A stretch of 64,000 nucleotides of DNA. It comes from Pseudomonas bharatica CSV86 (GTDB lineage: Bacteria > Pseudomonadota > Gammaproteobacteria > Pseudomonadales > Pseudomonadaceae). Location of the stretch: positions 1,961,001 to 2,025,000 of the forward strand of contig NZ_AMWJ02000001.1 of assembly GCF_000319305.2 (NCBI RefSeq). The letters run 5' to 3'. Each line of letters starts with the position of its first letter. Position 1 is the stretch's first letter. The notes under the pieces are model-generated. The model worked only from the letters and a program-made list of their open reading frames with translations, ran no database searches and was not told the DNA's origin. Shown here piece by piece: positions 50,272-59,292 of this stretch. The position numbers were made by a program, and so were the translations under genes.

Positions 50272-51045
50272 TTAACTTCTCTCCGTCCCTTGTACTGATG
50301 GGCGATTCGCCCGAATTCGATGCCTGTATCCCTTCTCTCTTTTTCTGCTGGCGGTGTTGCGTCCCTGTCGTCCGTGCAAGCGCTGCGCCAATCGGCGCTC
50401 CTGCCGTTGACGAGGTGACGAAGGGTAGAGATGGGCGGGCCGCGTCCGGAATGCCGGAAACGATGACCTACTTGAATTCCTGACTGGCCGGTTTCACGGA
50501 AGGTTCAAACTTTTTTGGATGGTGCTTCCGTGCGGCTGGCAGGCAGGATTGATGAGTGTAGGAGACGCTGGGGGTGGGCGTGACCCGTTGGTCACAATTT
50601 TGCGTTCGGGGCAGGGAGAGGGGCCTATTGCGGCATGGGTATAGTGGTGGCCGCTAGGCACACGCCGGGAGATCTTCAGTGCCCTTGAGATCGAGCGCCG
50701 CCCGCGCGGCGCATCGCTGGCAAGCCAGCTCCCACATTTGTTGCAACGTGCCATGGCCTGTGAGATCTGCGCTGCCAGCCTTTGGATGTTCGGCGATCTA
50801 CTGCGGGGAGACTGTTGGGTTCGACAGGGTATCGCGTCGTACAAGCAAGGCGATCACTATGGCCTGTCAGGCATAGGTACGTTGCAACAAATGTGGGAGC
50901 CGGCGTTGCCGGCGATGCGCCGCGCGGGCGGCGCTCGATCTCGAGGGCGCCGGAAAAGTCATGACGAGCACCTGCCAGCCCTGATGCGATCTAGTGGCGG
51001 GCCTTCTACCTCAAAAGATATGCAGACACCTATGCCTATCGCGGC
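50272..51045. other. 774-bp non-coding region upstream of glgA
   Basis: No convincing gene. It contains the glgA promoter region (50272-50510), a segment without recognisable features (50510-50680), and a large inverted repeat (50681-50948). Short open frames here derive from REP sequence and are not coding. The stretch after 50949 leads to the end of the minus-strand receiver gene. Confidence 0.65.
50681..50948. repeat. Large inverted repeat (about 69-bp arms) built around diverged REP cores
   Basis: Left arm 50681-50749 and right arm 50879-50948 are inverted copies, nearly perfect except inside the REP core (GGCAAGCCAGCTCCCAC left; GCCGGCGTTGCC right). Each arm includes the segment GATCGAGCGCCGCCCGCGCG and ends TTGTTGCAACGT. 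About 129 bp of unique sequence lies between. This is longer than an ordinary REP pair and could fold as a cruciform or long RNA hairpin. Confidence 0.8.
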
Positions 51046-51399
51046 CTAGCCGAGGATCGCCTTCATCTTGTCGCGCAACTGATCGATGCCGAAGGGCTTG
51101 CTGATCATGTGCATGCCTTCCGGCAGGTCGATGCTCTGCCCATAACCGCTGGCGAACATGATCGGTAGCTGCGGCCGCAATTCGCGGGCCTGGCGGGCCA
51201 GTTCCTTGCCGTCGATACCGGGCAGGCCGACGTCGGTGAGCATCAGCGCGAACTGCTGTTCACTGCGCAGCAGCGCGAGGGCTGTTTCCCCGTCTTCTGC
51301 TTCCCTGACCTCGTATCCCAGTTCCTCAAGTACGTCGAGCATCAGCATGCGCACGATGTCGTCGTCTTCAACGACCAGAAGCGGGAGGGTGTCGGGCAT
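51046..51399 (-). CDS. Single-domain response regulator (CheY-like receiver)
   Basis: A 117-aa stand-alone receiver: acidic pocket VVEDDDIVRML, phospho-acceptor D56 in MLTDVGLPGIDG, switch region MFASGYG, and Lys in ISKPF. There is no output domain. The ATG at 51399 (AGGAGT upstream) is chosen over one six codons earlier. It is divergent from the hybrid kinase gene at 51649 and likely works with it, as the sequence resembles receivers placed beside hybrid kinases. Confidence 0.9.
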   Translation of the reverse strand: MPDTLPLLVVEDDDIVRMLMLDVLEELGYEVREAEDGETALALLRSEQQFALMLTDVGLPGIDGKELARQARELRPQLPIMFASGYGQSIDLPEGMHMISKPFGIDQLRDKMKAILG

Positions 51400-51648
51400 G
51401 GGTGACTCCTGAGGCAATGATGGTTACTCACTCTGTAAGCGGCACGCGGCTGGAAGTTCCCCGGGGCGACCTGGTTGAGCATAGCGGGGCCGTGATAATG
51501 CACGGAACGAATCCGGACGTCATGCCTCAAATGCTGGCTTTATGCCCTGCCAATAGCCGCGAAGACGGATAGACTGGGACATCAGCGCCGTTCAGGTCGC
51601 GCTCGCGCCCGACCCAAAGCCCAGAAAACAATTGTCACACTCTGCCGC

Positions 51649-54600
51649 ATGGACCAACAGATGAATCAGTCAAGCCCTATCGACCAGCAGCGCTTCCAGA
51701 AGCTGTTGGTGCGCAACATCAGCCTGCCCCTGGGAGTGGGGCTGCTGAGTGCCGTGGTGTTCGTTGCGGTGATTGCGTACCTGCTTTCGGTGATCCAATG
51801 GGTCGGGCATACCGACCGGGTGATCAATAACGCCAACGAGTCGCTCAAGCTGTCCATCGACAAGGAAACCGGCATGCGTGGTTTCCTGCTGACCGGGGAA
51901 GAACACTTCCTCGACCCTTACGAGCTGGCCAAGCCGCGTATCGCGGCGCAGATGAATACCCTGCGCGAGCTGGTGGCGGATAACCCGATCCAGCTCGATC
52001 GCCTTAGCCGCCTCGAAGCCCTGCAGGCCGAATGGAATGCCTTCGGCAAGGAAATGATCGACCGGCGTCGCAATGGCGACGATTACCGCTCCGACATCGA
52101 GGCCGGTCGTGGCAAGCGCCTGACCGACCAGATCCGCAAGGAATACGAGGATTTCGTCGCCCTGGAGCAGCGCCTGCGGGCCGAGCGCAACGAGCAGGTG
52201 AGCACCACCACCTGGGTATCGATTTCCCTGTACCTGCTGTTCGTCGTGGTGGTCAGCGGCCTGCTGGCCTGGGTCGGGCGGCGCGACCTGGTCAACCTGT
52301 CGCGCAGCTACCAGGCCAATATCGACGCCCAGGAGCGCTCCACCCAGCGCCTGGAGCAACAGGCCTGGATCCGGAGCGGGCAGACCCAACTGGCCGAGCG
52401 GGTGCTGGGGCAGCAGACGCTGCCGACCCTCGGGCACAACATCCTGCAGTTCTTCTCCAACTACCTCGGCAGCGTGGTCGCTGCGCTCTACGTGCGCGAC
52501 GAGTTCGACAACCTGCATCGCGTCGCCAGCTACGGCTTTTCCCGCGACCAGGAGGCCCTCGACCAGGTGGTCGGCCCTCGTGAAGGCCTGGTCGGCCAGG
52601 TGCTGGTGCAAAATCGCCTGCTGGCCCTGGAGGAAGTGCCGCAGGACTACTTCAAGGTCAGTTCGGGCCTGGGCGACGGCCTGCCGCGCAGCGTGATGCT
52701 GATGCCGATGACCCATGACGGGCAGATCAACGGGGTGATCGAACTGGGCTTCCTGCGCCCGCTGAACCCGCGCGACCATGAGCTGCTGGAGCGGGTTGCC
52801 GGCAACCTCGGCACCTCCATCGAAAGCGCCCGCTATCGTCAGCGCCTGCAGGAAGTGCTGGCCCAGACCCAACAGCTCAACGAGGAGCTGCAGGTCCAGC
52901 AGGAAGAGCTCAAGACCGCCAACGAAGAGCTCGAGGAGCAGTCGCGGGTGCTCAAGGAGTCCCAGGCCCATCTGGAAACCCAGCGCGCCGAGCTGGAGCA
53001 GACCAACGAGCAGCTGGCCGAGCGTACCGAAGCCCTGGCCTCGCAGCGCGACGCCCTGGACATCAAGAACAACGAACTCAACGAAGCGCAGATCCAGTTG
53101 CAGGAACGTGCCGAGGAGCTGCAGCGGTCGAGCAAATACAAGTCGGAGTTCCTCGCCAACATGTCCCACGAGCTGCGTACGCCGCTCAACAGCACGCTGA
53201 TCCTGGCCAAGCTGCTGGCCGAGAACCCGCAGGACAACCTCAGCGACGAGCAGGTCAAGTACGCCGAGTCGATCTACTCTGCCGGCAACGACCTGCTCAA
53301 CCTGATCAACGATATCCTCGACATCGCCAAGGTCGAGGCCGGCAAGCTCGACGTGCGTGCCGAGACCTTCCAGGTGGCGCGCCTGGCCGACGGCCTGCGC
53401 GGGCTGTTCGAGCCGCTGGCGGCGGACAAGGGCCTGGCCTTCGCCGTCAACGTCGAGCCGCAGGTGCCGGCGACCCTGTACTCCGATCGCCAGCGCCTGG
53501 AGCAGATCCTCAAGAACCTGCTGTCCAATGCACTCAAGTTCACCGAGCAGGGCCAGGTCAGCCTGACCGTGGCCGCGCAGCCCGGCGGCGGTGTGGTGTT
53601 CCGCGTGCAGGACAGCGGCATCGGCATTGCCGCCGATCAGCAGCAGGCGATCTTCGAAGCGTTCCACCAGGCCGACGGCACCACCAATCGCCGCTACGGC
53701 GGAACCGGCCTGGGCCTGTCGATCTCCCGTGACCTGGCGCGCCTGCTCGGTGGCGAGATCGAAGTGCAGAGCACTCCGGGGCAGGGCAGCGTATTCAGCC
53801 TGAGCCTGCCGGAAAGCTACGAGCCCATCGTCGACCAGACGCCATCGCTGGCGCCTGTTCGTGCGCAGCCGCTGGTACCGGCCGTGCCGACCCCGGCACC
53901 GCGGGTGGCGGCGCAGGGCGTGCCGCCGGCCGAGGGCGCGGTGCGTCGCCTGGCCTTCGAGGACGACCGGCACAAGGCGCCGTTCAGCAAGCGTTGCATC
54001 CTGGTGATCGAGGACGAGCCGAACTTCGCCCGCATCCTCTTCGATCTGGCCCACGAACTGGGCTACAACTGCCTGGTCGCCCATGCCGCCGACGACGGCT
54101 TCGACCTGGCCGAGCGCTTCGTTCCTGATGCCATCCTGCTGGACATGCGCCTGCCCGACCATTCCGGCCTGACCGTGCTGCAACGTCTCAAGGAACAGGC
54201 CGCGACCCGGCACATCCCGGTGCACGTGATTTCCGTCGAGGACCGTATCGAGACCGCGCTGCACATGGGCGCGGTGGGCTATGTGGTCAAGCCCACCAGC
54301 CGCGAGGAGCTGAAAACCGTCTTCGCCCGCCTCGAAGAGAAACTCACCCAGAAGCTCAAGCACATCCTCCTGGTCGAGGACGACGACCTGCAGCGCGAGA
54401 GCATTGCCCGCCTGATCGGCGACGACGATGTGCAGATCACCGCCGTGGCTACCGCCCAGGAGGCCCTGGAACTGCTCAAGGCGCACATCTACGACTGCAT
54501 GGTGATCGACTTCAAGCTGCCGGACATGCCGGGCAACGAACTGCTCAAGCGCATGACCGTCGACGAGATCCAGTCTTTCCCGCCGGTGATCGTCTACACC

Positions 54601-55176
54601 GGGCGCAACCTGAGCCGCGATGAAGAGACCGAACTGCTCAAGTATTCGCGTTCGATCATCATCAAGGGCGCGCGCTCGCCGGAGCGGCTGCTGGACGAAG
54701 TGACACTTTTCCTGCACAAAGTCGAATCGACGCTGTCCCACGAAAGGCAACGCATGCTGCGCACCGCGCGCAGCCGCGACAAGGTCTTCGAAGGACGCAG
54801 GATCCTCCTGGTGGACGACGATGTGCGTAATATCTTCGCCCTGACCAGTGCTTTGGAGCACAAGGGCGCCCTGGTGGAGATCGCGCGCAACGGTCGCGAG
54901 TCCATCGAACGCCTGGAGGAGCAGGGCGGTGATATCGACCTGGTACTGATGGATGTGATGATGCCGGAGATGGATGGTTTCGAGGCGACCCGCCTGATCC
55001 GCAAGGACCCGCGCTGGCGCAAGCTGCCGATCATCGCCGTCACCGCCAAGGCAATGAAAGACGATCAGGAACGCTGCCTGCAGGCAGGCGCGAACGACTA
55101 CCTGGCCAAGCCGATCGACCTTGACCGGCTGTTCTCCCTGATCCGCGTGTGGCTGCCGCAACTGGAGCGAATTTGA
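51649..55176 (+). CDS. Hybrid sensor histidine kinase with CHASE3, GAF and three receivers
   Basis: A 1175-aa inner-membrane kinase. TM1 (about residues 25-50), a CHASE3 periplasmic domain (NESLKLSIDKETGMRGFLLTGEEHFLDPYE), TM2 (about 186-206), a GAF domain (about 250-400), a long coiled coil (about 405-495), HisKA with H507 in ANMSHELRTPLNS, and HATPase (NLLSNALKFTEQG, DSGIGIA, GGTGLGLSIS). Three receivers follow with phospho-sites D832, D954 and D1102. No Hpt domain is present, so a separate phosphotransfer protein or direct use is expected. It is the first gene of a five-gene operon; the CheR gene overlaps its stop. Confidence 0.95.
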   Translation: MDQQMNQSSPIDQQRFQKLLVRNISLPLGVGLLSAVVFVAVIAYLLSVIQWVGHTDRVINNANESLKLSIDKETGMRGFLLTGEEHFLDPYELAKPRIAAQMNTLRELVADNPIQLDRLSRLEALQAEWNAFGKEMIDRRRNGDDYRSDIEAGRGKRLTDQIRKEYEDFVALEQRLRAERNEQVSTTTWVSISLYLLFVVVVSGLLAWVGRRDLVNLSRSYQANIDAQERSTQRLEQQAWIRSGQTQLAERVLGQQTLPTLGHNILQFFSNYLGSVVAALYVRDEFDNLHRVASYGFSRDQEALDQVVGPREGLVGQVLVQNRLLALEEVPQDYFKVSSGLGDGLPRSVMLMPMTHDGQINGVIELGFLRPLNPRDHELLERVAGNLGTSIESARYRQRLQEVLAQTQQLNEELQVQQEELKTANEELEEQSRVLKESQAHLETQRAELEQTNEQLAERTEALASQRDALDIKNNELNEAQIQLQERAEELQRSSKYKSEFLANMSHELRTPLNSTLILAKLLAENPQDNLSDEQVKYAESIYSAGNDLLNLINDILDIAKVEAGKLDVRAETFQVARLADGLRGLFEPLAADKGLAFAVNVEPQVPATLYSDRQRLEQILKNLLSNALKFTEQGQVSLTVAAQPGGGVVFRVQDSGIGIAADQQQAIFEAFHQADGTTNRRYGGTGLGLSISRDLARLLGGEIEVQSTPGQGSVFSLSLPESYEPIVDQTPSLAPVRAQPLVPAVPTPAPRVAAQGVPPAEGAVRRLAFEDDRHKAPFSKRCILVIEDEPNFARILFDLAHELGYNCLVAHAADDGFDLAERFVPDAILLDMRLPDHSGLTVLQRLKEQAATRHIPVHVISVEDRIETALHMGAVGYVVKPTSREELKTVFARLEEKLTQKLKHILLVEDDDLQRESIARLIGDDDVQITAVATAQEALELLKAHIYDCMVIDFKLPDMPGNELLKRMTVDEIQSFPPVIVYTGRNLSRDEETELLKYSRSIIIKGARSPERLLDEVTLFLHKVESTLSHERQRMLRTARSRDKVFEGRRILLVDDDVRNIFALTSALEHKGALVEIARNGRESIERLEEQGGDIDLVLMDVMMPEMDGFEATRLIRKDPRWRKLPIIAVTAKAMKDDQERCLQAGANDYLAKPIDLDRLFSLIRVWLPQLERI

Positions 55177-55994
55177 CTAGCGAGCGTAATACCGACATCG
55201 AAATCCGCCTGCTGATCGAGGCCATCTACCTCAAGTACAGCTACGATTTCCGCGACTACTCCGGCGCTTCGATCAAGCGCCGGATCCTGCATGCCGTGCG
55301 CCAGTTCGACTGCGCCACGGTGACCGCGCTGCAGGAGAAGGTGCTGCATGACCCGGGCATCTTTCTGCAATTGCTGCAGTACCTGACTATCCCGGTCAGC
55401 GAGATGTTCCGCGACCCCAGCCACTTCCTCGCGCTGCGCCGGGAGGTGGTCCCGCACCTGAAGACCTGGCCATCGATCAAGATCTGGATCGCCGGCTGCA
55501 GCACCGGCGAAGAGGTATATTCCATGGCCATTCTGCTGCGCGAGGAAGGCTTGCTGGAACGCACCATCATCTACGCCACGGACATCAATCCCAACTCCCT
55601 GGAGAAGGCCAAGCAGGGCATCTACAGCATGGACGCCATGCGCACCTACGAGCGCAACTACGTGGCTGCCGGCGGTACCCGGGCATTCAGCGACTACTAC
55701 ACCTGTGCCTACGGCAACGCCATCATGGACGGCAGCCTGCGGGAAAACGTGACCTTCGCCGACCACAGCCTGGCCACCGATAGCGTGTTCTCCGAAACCC
55801 AGTTGGTGTCGTGCCGCAACGTGCTGATCTATTTCAACAAAGACCTGCAGGATCGCTCCTTCGGGCTGTTCCATGAGTCCTTGTGCCACCGCGGGTTCCT
55901 CGTTCTGGGCAGCAAGGAGACCCTGGATTTTTCCGCCTATGCCAAACGTTTCGAGGCGCTGGTCAAGCCCGAACGGATCTACCGCAAGCTATGA
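55173..55994 (+). CDS. CheR-type protein-glutamate methyltransferase
   Basis: The TTG at 55173 overlaps the TGA of the kinase gene (TTGA), giving 273 aa. The N-terminal helical CheR domain (YDFRDYSGASIKRRILHAVRQF) precedes the SAM-binding domain with IWIAGCSTGEEVYSMAILLRE and the C-terminal VSCRNVLIYFNKDLQDRSF and FLVLGSKETLDF. CheR normally methylates Glu residues of chemoreceptors, but no MCP gene is present, so the target may be the coiled-coil segment of the hybrid kinase. It overlaps the CheB gene by ATGA. Confidence 0.92.
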   Translation: MTSERNTDIEIRLLIEAIYLKYSYDFRDYSGASIKRRILHAVRQFDCATVTALQEKVLHDPGIFLQLLQYLTIPVSEMFRDPSHFLALRREVVPHLKTWPSIKIWIAGCSTGEEVYSMAILLREEGLLERTIIYATDINPNSLEKAKQGIYSMDAMRTYERNYVAAGGTRAFSDYYTCAYGNAIMDGSLRENVTFADHSLATDSVFSETQLVSCRNVLIYFNKDLQDRSFGLFHESLCHRGFLVLGSKETLDFSAYAKRFEALVKPERIYRKL

Positions 55995-56566
55995 GACGCA
56001 TCGAAGCGATCGTCATGGGCGCCTCGGCCGGCGGGGTCAGCGCGTTGCTGACGGTAATGGCCTGCCTGCCCAGGTTCTATCGCCTGCCGCTGATCTGCGT
56101 GCTGCACCTGCCCGATGACCACGACAGCCGCCTGGCCGAGGTCTTCGCCCGCAGGCTGGGACGGCCGGTGGTGGAGGCGCGGGACAAGGAAAGCATCGAG
56201 GCGGGAATGATCTATGTTGCCGGGCCCGGCTATCACCTGTCGGTGGAGCGTGACCGCAGCCTGTCCCTGAGCCAGGAGGAGCGCGTGCACTTCTCCCGCC
56301 CGTCGATCGATATCCTCTTCGAATCCGCCGCCGACGCCTATGGGGCAAACCTCGCCGGAGTATTGCTGACCGGGGCCAATGAAGATGGTGCCGCCGGTCT
56401 GGCACGAATCAGCCAGTACGGTGGTCTGAGCATCGTCCAGGACCCGGCCGAAGCCCAGGTCCCGGCCATGCCGGAGGCAGCGCTGGCGCTGCATCGGCCC
56501 GACCATATACTCCCTTTGAATGGCATCGGGCATTTGCTCGCCAAGCTGGAATCACAAGAATGCTGA
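55991..56566 (+). CDS. CheB-type methylesterase catalytic domain (no receiver)
   Basis: A 191-aa protein containing only the CheB esterase domain. The Ser nucleophile is in VMGASAGGVSALLTVMACLP, the His in CVLHLPDDHDSRLAEVF, and the Asp in VLLTGANEDGAAGLARIS. Canonical CheB has an N-terminal receiver that gates activity; it is absent here, so control must come from another protein of the operon (which encodes five receivers). It pairs with the upstream CheR and overlaps the downstream kinase gene by 7 bp. Confidence 0.92.
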   Translation: MRRIEAIVMGASAGGVSALLTVMACLPRFYRLPLICVLHLPDDHDSRLAEVFARRLGRPVVEARDKESIEAGMIYVAGPGYHLSVERDRSLSLSQEERVHFSRPSIDILFESAADAYGANLAGVLLTGANEDGAAGLARISQYGGLSIVQDPAEAQVPAMPEAALALHRPDHILPLNGIGHLLAKLESQEC

Positions 56567-57798
56567 GCCACATCCAAGCCAAACTGCTGATCGTCGATGA
56601 TCTTCCGGAAAACCTGCTGGCGCTCGAAGCGCTGATCAAGGCCGAGGATCGCGAGGTCTACCAGGCAGGCTCCGCCGACCAGGCCCTGTCGCTGCTGCTC
56701 GAGCACGAATTCGCCCTGGCCATCCTCGATGTGCAGATGCCCGGCATGAACGGTTTCGAGCTGGCCGAGCTGATGCGCGGGATGGAGAAAACCAAGCACA
56801 TCCCCATCGTCTTCGTCAGCGCCGCCGGGCGCGAGATGAACTATGCGTTCAAGGGCTATGAAAGCGGCGCGGTGGACTTCCTGCACAAGCCGCTGGATAC
56901 CCTGGCGGTGAAGAGCAAGGTCAAGGTCTTCGTCGAGCTGTATCGCCAACGCAAGGCCCTGGACCGTCAGGTCCAGGCTCTGGCGCGCAGCCAGCAGGAG
57001 CAGCAGCAACTGCTCGAACAGCTGCAGGTGGCACGGGGCGAGCTGGAGCGGGCCGTGCGCATGCGCGACGACTTCATGTCGATCGTTTCCCACGAGGTGC
57101 GTACGCCGCTCAACGGCCTGATCCTGGAGACCCAGCTGCGCAAGCTGCACCTGTCCCGGGACAACGCCGACGCCTTCACCCTCGACAAGATGCGGGCCAT
57201 GGTCGAGCGCGACGAGCGCCAGATCAACAGCCTTATCCGGCTGATCGAGGACATGCTCGATGTATCGCGGATCCGCACCGGCAAATTGTCCATCAGCCCG
57301 TCGCGCTTCAACCTGACCCAGCTGGTCGGTGGCCTGGTGGAGAACTTCGCGGCCCAGGCCGCGGCGGTCGGTTCGGTCATCGAGCTGGAAGTTGCCGGGC
57401 CGCTGGAAGGCATCTGGGACGAGTTCCGTATCGAGCAGGTGATCGCCAACCTGCTCAGTAACGCCTTGCGTTACGGTGCCAAACGGCCGGTGCAGGTGCG
57501 CGTGCTGGATGACCAGGGCATGGCCTGCGTCGAAGTGCGCGACCAAGGCATCGGCATCAGCCCGGAGAACCAGCGGCGAATCTTCCAGCAGTTCGAACGG
57601 GTCGACTCCACCCACAGCGTCGCCGGGCTCGGCCTGGGGCTGTATATCTCCGAACAGATCGTCCTGGCCCACGGCGGGCGCATTTCGGTCAGCAGCGCCG
57701 AAGGCGAGGGTGCGACTTTCCGCGTCCATCTGCCGCTGGTATGCGATGTGCATGAACAAAATGATGAAAGTGGTCGCTCCGAAGCAACCTCTGCGTAG
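56560..57798 (+). CDS. Response regulator-histidine kinase (REC-HisKA-HATPase)
   Basis: A 412-aa soluble protein. The receiver (LLIVDDLPENLLALEALI; phospho-site D57 in AILDVQMPGMNGFELAEL) leads by a coiled coil (about 125-170) to HisKA with H178 in FMSIVSHEVRTPLNGL and a HATPase domain (NLLSNALRYGAKRPV, DQGIGISPENQ, GLGLGLYISEQIV). It has no membrane segment, so it receives its input by phosphotransfer rather than from outside, acting as a relay below the membrane hybrid kinase. Confidence 0.94.
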   Translation: MLSHIQAKLLIVDDLPENLLALEALIKAEDREVYQAGSADQALSLLLEHEFALAILDVQMPGMNGFELAELMRGMEKTKHIPIVFVSAAGREMNYAFKGYESGAVDFLHKPLDTLAVKSKVKVFVELYRQRKALDRQVQALARSQQEQQQLLEQLQVARGELERAVRMRDDFMSIVSHEVRTPLNGLILETQLRKLHLSRDNADAFTLDKMRAMVERDERQINSLIRLIEDMLDVSRIRTGKLSISPSRFNLTQLVGGLVENFAAQAAAVGSVIELEVAGPLEGIWDEFRIEQVIANLLSNALRYGAKRPVQVRVLDDQGMACVEVRDQGIGISPENQRRIFQQFERVDSTHSVAGLGLGLYISEQIVLAHGGRISVSSAEGEGATFRVHLPLVCDVHEQNDESGRSEATSA

Positions 57799-57851
57799 CC
57801 CCGGGTCAGTATGGTCATCATCACCCGAATGAAAAGAATCAAGGCGTTGGC

Positions 57852-58229
57852 ATGAGCGTAGATGCGCAAGATGTAGTACTGGTCGTCGAGGACGAGCCGG
57901 TTATCCGTATGGTCCTCAATGACTACCTGTCGGGGGAGGGCTACCGCGTCCTCCTGGCCGAGGATGGCGCCCAGGCGTTCGAGATCCTCGCCAGCAAGCC
58001 GCACCTGGACCTGATGGTCACCGATTTTCGCCTGCCCGGCGGAATCTCCGGGGTCGACATCGCCGAGCCGGCGGTCAAGCTGCGGCCTGACCTGAAGGTC
58101 ATCTTCATCAGCGGCTATCCGGCGGAAATCCGCGAATCCGGCAGCCCCATCGCCTTCCGCGCGCCAATCCTGGCCAAGCCGTTCGACCTCGATAGCCTGC
58201 GCGAACAGATCCAGGCGCTGTTGGCCTGA
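57852..58229 (+). CDS. Single-domain response regulator
   Basis: A 125-aa receiver: VVEDEPVIRMVLNDYL acidic pocket, phospho-site D58 in LMVTDFRLPGGISG, IFISGYP switch region and ILAKPFDLDSLREQI. It lies 53 bp after the REC-kinase gene and is the last gene of the signalling operon. FRLPGG (instead of the usual LPxxDG) is typical of receivers paired with HWE/hybrid kinases. It probably acts by protein binding. Confidence 0.92.
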   Translation: MSVDAQDVVLVVEDEPVIRMVLNDYLSGEGYRVLLAEDGAQAFEILASKPHLDLMVTDFRLPGGISGVDIAEPAVKLRPDLKVIFISGYPAEIRESGSPIAFRAPILAKPFDLDSLREQIQALLA

Positions 58230-58270
58230 GCATCAGCCTGTTCTTACGCGCTGAGTCGATTTCCCTTATA

Positions 58271-58288
58271 CCCCGCGATTGCGCGGGG
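58271..58288 (+). terminator. Hairpin after the signalling operon
   Basis: CCCCGCG-ATTG-CGCGGGG (7-bp GC stem, tetraloop) is located 41 bp after the last stop and 41 bp before the DUF2235 gene. A U-tract is missing, so it may be an attenuator or REP-like stem rather than an efficient terminator. Confidence 0.5.
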
Positions 58289-58329
58289 TGATCCGATCGG
58301 TTCCTTGTTCGCACGACACAGGAACCATC

Positions 58330-59292
58330 ATGAATCCGACACTCCCTCCGCGACATCAGGACATCACCCTGCACCTTGGGCTGTTCTTCGACGGCACCGG
58401 CATGAACCTGCATAACAGCGGGCGAGAAGGGGCCGGCAGCAATGCCCTGGGCGAAAGCAACGTGGCATGGCTGTTCCAGCGCTATCGGCACAGCCTGCAT
58501 GTGCCCGCTGATGTGCGGCAGGCTGCGCTGGCCGTGTACATCGAAGGTATTGGCACCGCGTGCGGTGAGCCCGACGCCCTGCTCGCCCAGGCTACCGGAC
58601 GGGGCGCTTCGGGCGTGGCGGCGCGGGTGGCGCAGGTGCCGAGGCAGGTCGAGGCGTTGCTCCAGCGTTTCCTGATTGACAATCCGTCGGTGGCGGTTTC
58701 GGACATCAAGCTCGATCTGTTCGGATTCAGTCGCGGCGCTGCGGCCGTACGTCACCTGGCCAACGACCTGCAGGGGCTGCGCAGCGTCTGTGGTGATCTG
58801 CCGTTGAGCCTGAATTTCATCGGTCTGTTCGACACGGTGGCCAGCATCATCGCGCCGCTCAAGGGCAACCTGAGCGCGGCCAACGACGACTTTGACGGCT
58901 TGCGCCTGGCCCTGCGTGCCAATCAGGCGCGGCGGGTTGTGCATCTGGTGGCGGCGGATGAGCGGCGCTTGAATTTTCCCTTGGTTGCCGGGCCGGACGA
59001 CCGGCTGTTGCCCGGGGATCACTGCGATATCGGCGGGGGCTATCGGGACGGGCTCGAGCGTCTGGTGCTGGAGCGGCCATTCAGCAGCCTCGAGTGGGCA
59101 CATGTGCCGCTGGAAAAGACCCGGGCCTGGCAACTGGCGAGCCAGTGCCTGGAGCGTCGTCGCCAGGAATGGGAGGCACTGGGGCTGAGCGTGCAGCTGC
59201 AAAGCCGCAGCATCGATCAGCCTTTCCTGCCCAAGCGCGATATCCAGCGGGAAAAGCGGGTGAGGGTGTGGATTCAGGGGAGCGCCAGGTGA
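58330..59292 (+). CDS. DUF2235 (Tle1-like phospholipase) alpha/beta-hydrolase
   Basis: A 320-aa protein of the DUF2235 family, to which the type VI phospholipase effector Tle1 belongs. It shows the N-terminal LHLGLFFDGTGMNLHN, nucleophile S134 in LDLFGFSRGAAAVRHLA (GxSxG), FIGLFDTVASI (Asp) and the C-terminal GDHCDIGGGY (His). At 320 aa it lacks the large membrane-anchoring C-domain of full Tle1 (over 500 aa). There is no signal peptide and no VgrG/Hcp/PAAR gene in the window. It overlaps a 99-aa partner gene by GTGA. Confidence 0.85.
   Translation: MNPTLPPRHQDITLHLGLFFDGTGMNLHNSGREGAGSNALGESNVAWLFQRYRHSLHVPADVRQAALAVYIEGIGTACGEPDALLAQATGRGASGVAARVAQVPRQVEALLQRFLIDNPSVAVSDIKLDLFGFSRGAAAVRHLANDLQGLRSVCGDLPLSLNFIGLFDTVASIIAPLKGNLSAANDDFDGLRLALRANQARRVVHLVAADERRLNFPLVAGPDDRLLPGDHCDIGGGYRDGLERLVLERPFSSLEWAHVPLEKTRAWQLASQCLERRRQEWEALGLSVQLQSRSIDQPFLPKRDIQREKRVRVWIQGSAR

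Noticed and set aside
50494..50844. Short open frames upstream of glgA (both strands)
   Set aside because: They read through the REP-derived inverted repeat and contain its translated core (CGSWLASD-type peptides), a known artefact.
51670..55161. 1163-aa minus-strand frame opposite the hybrid kinase
   Set aside because: Exactly antisense to a kinase with all domain motifs; its composition (Gln/Val/His/Leu-rich, motif-free) is that of a shadow frame.
58271..58330. DUF2235 gene as sixth gene of the signalling operon
   Set aside because: A GC hairpin and a 100-bp gap separate it from the last receiver, while genes inside the operon overlap or nearly so; it has its own start region.
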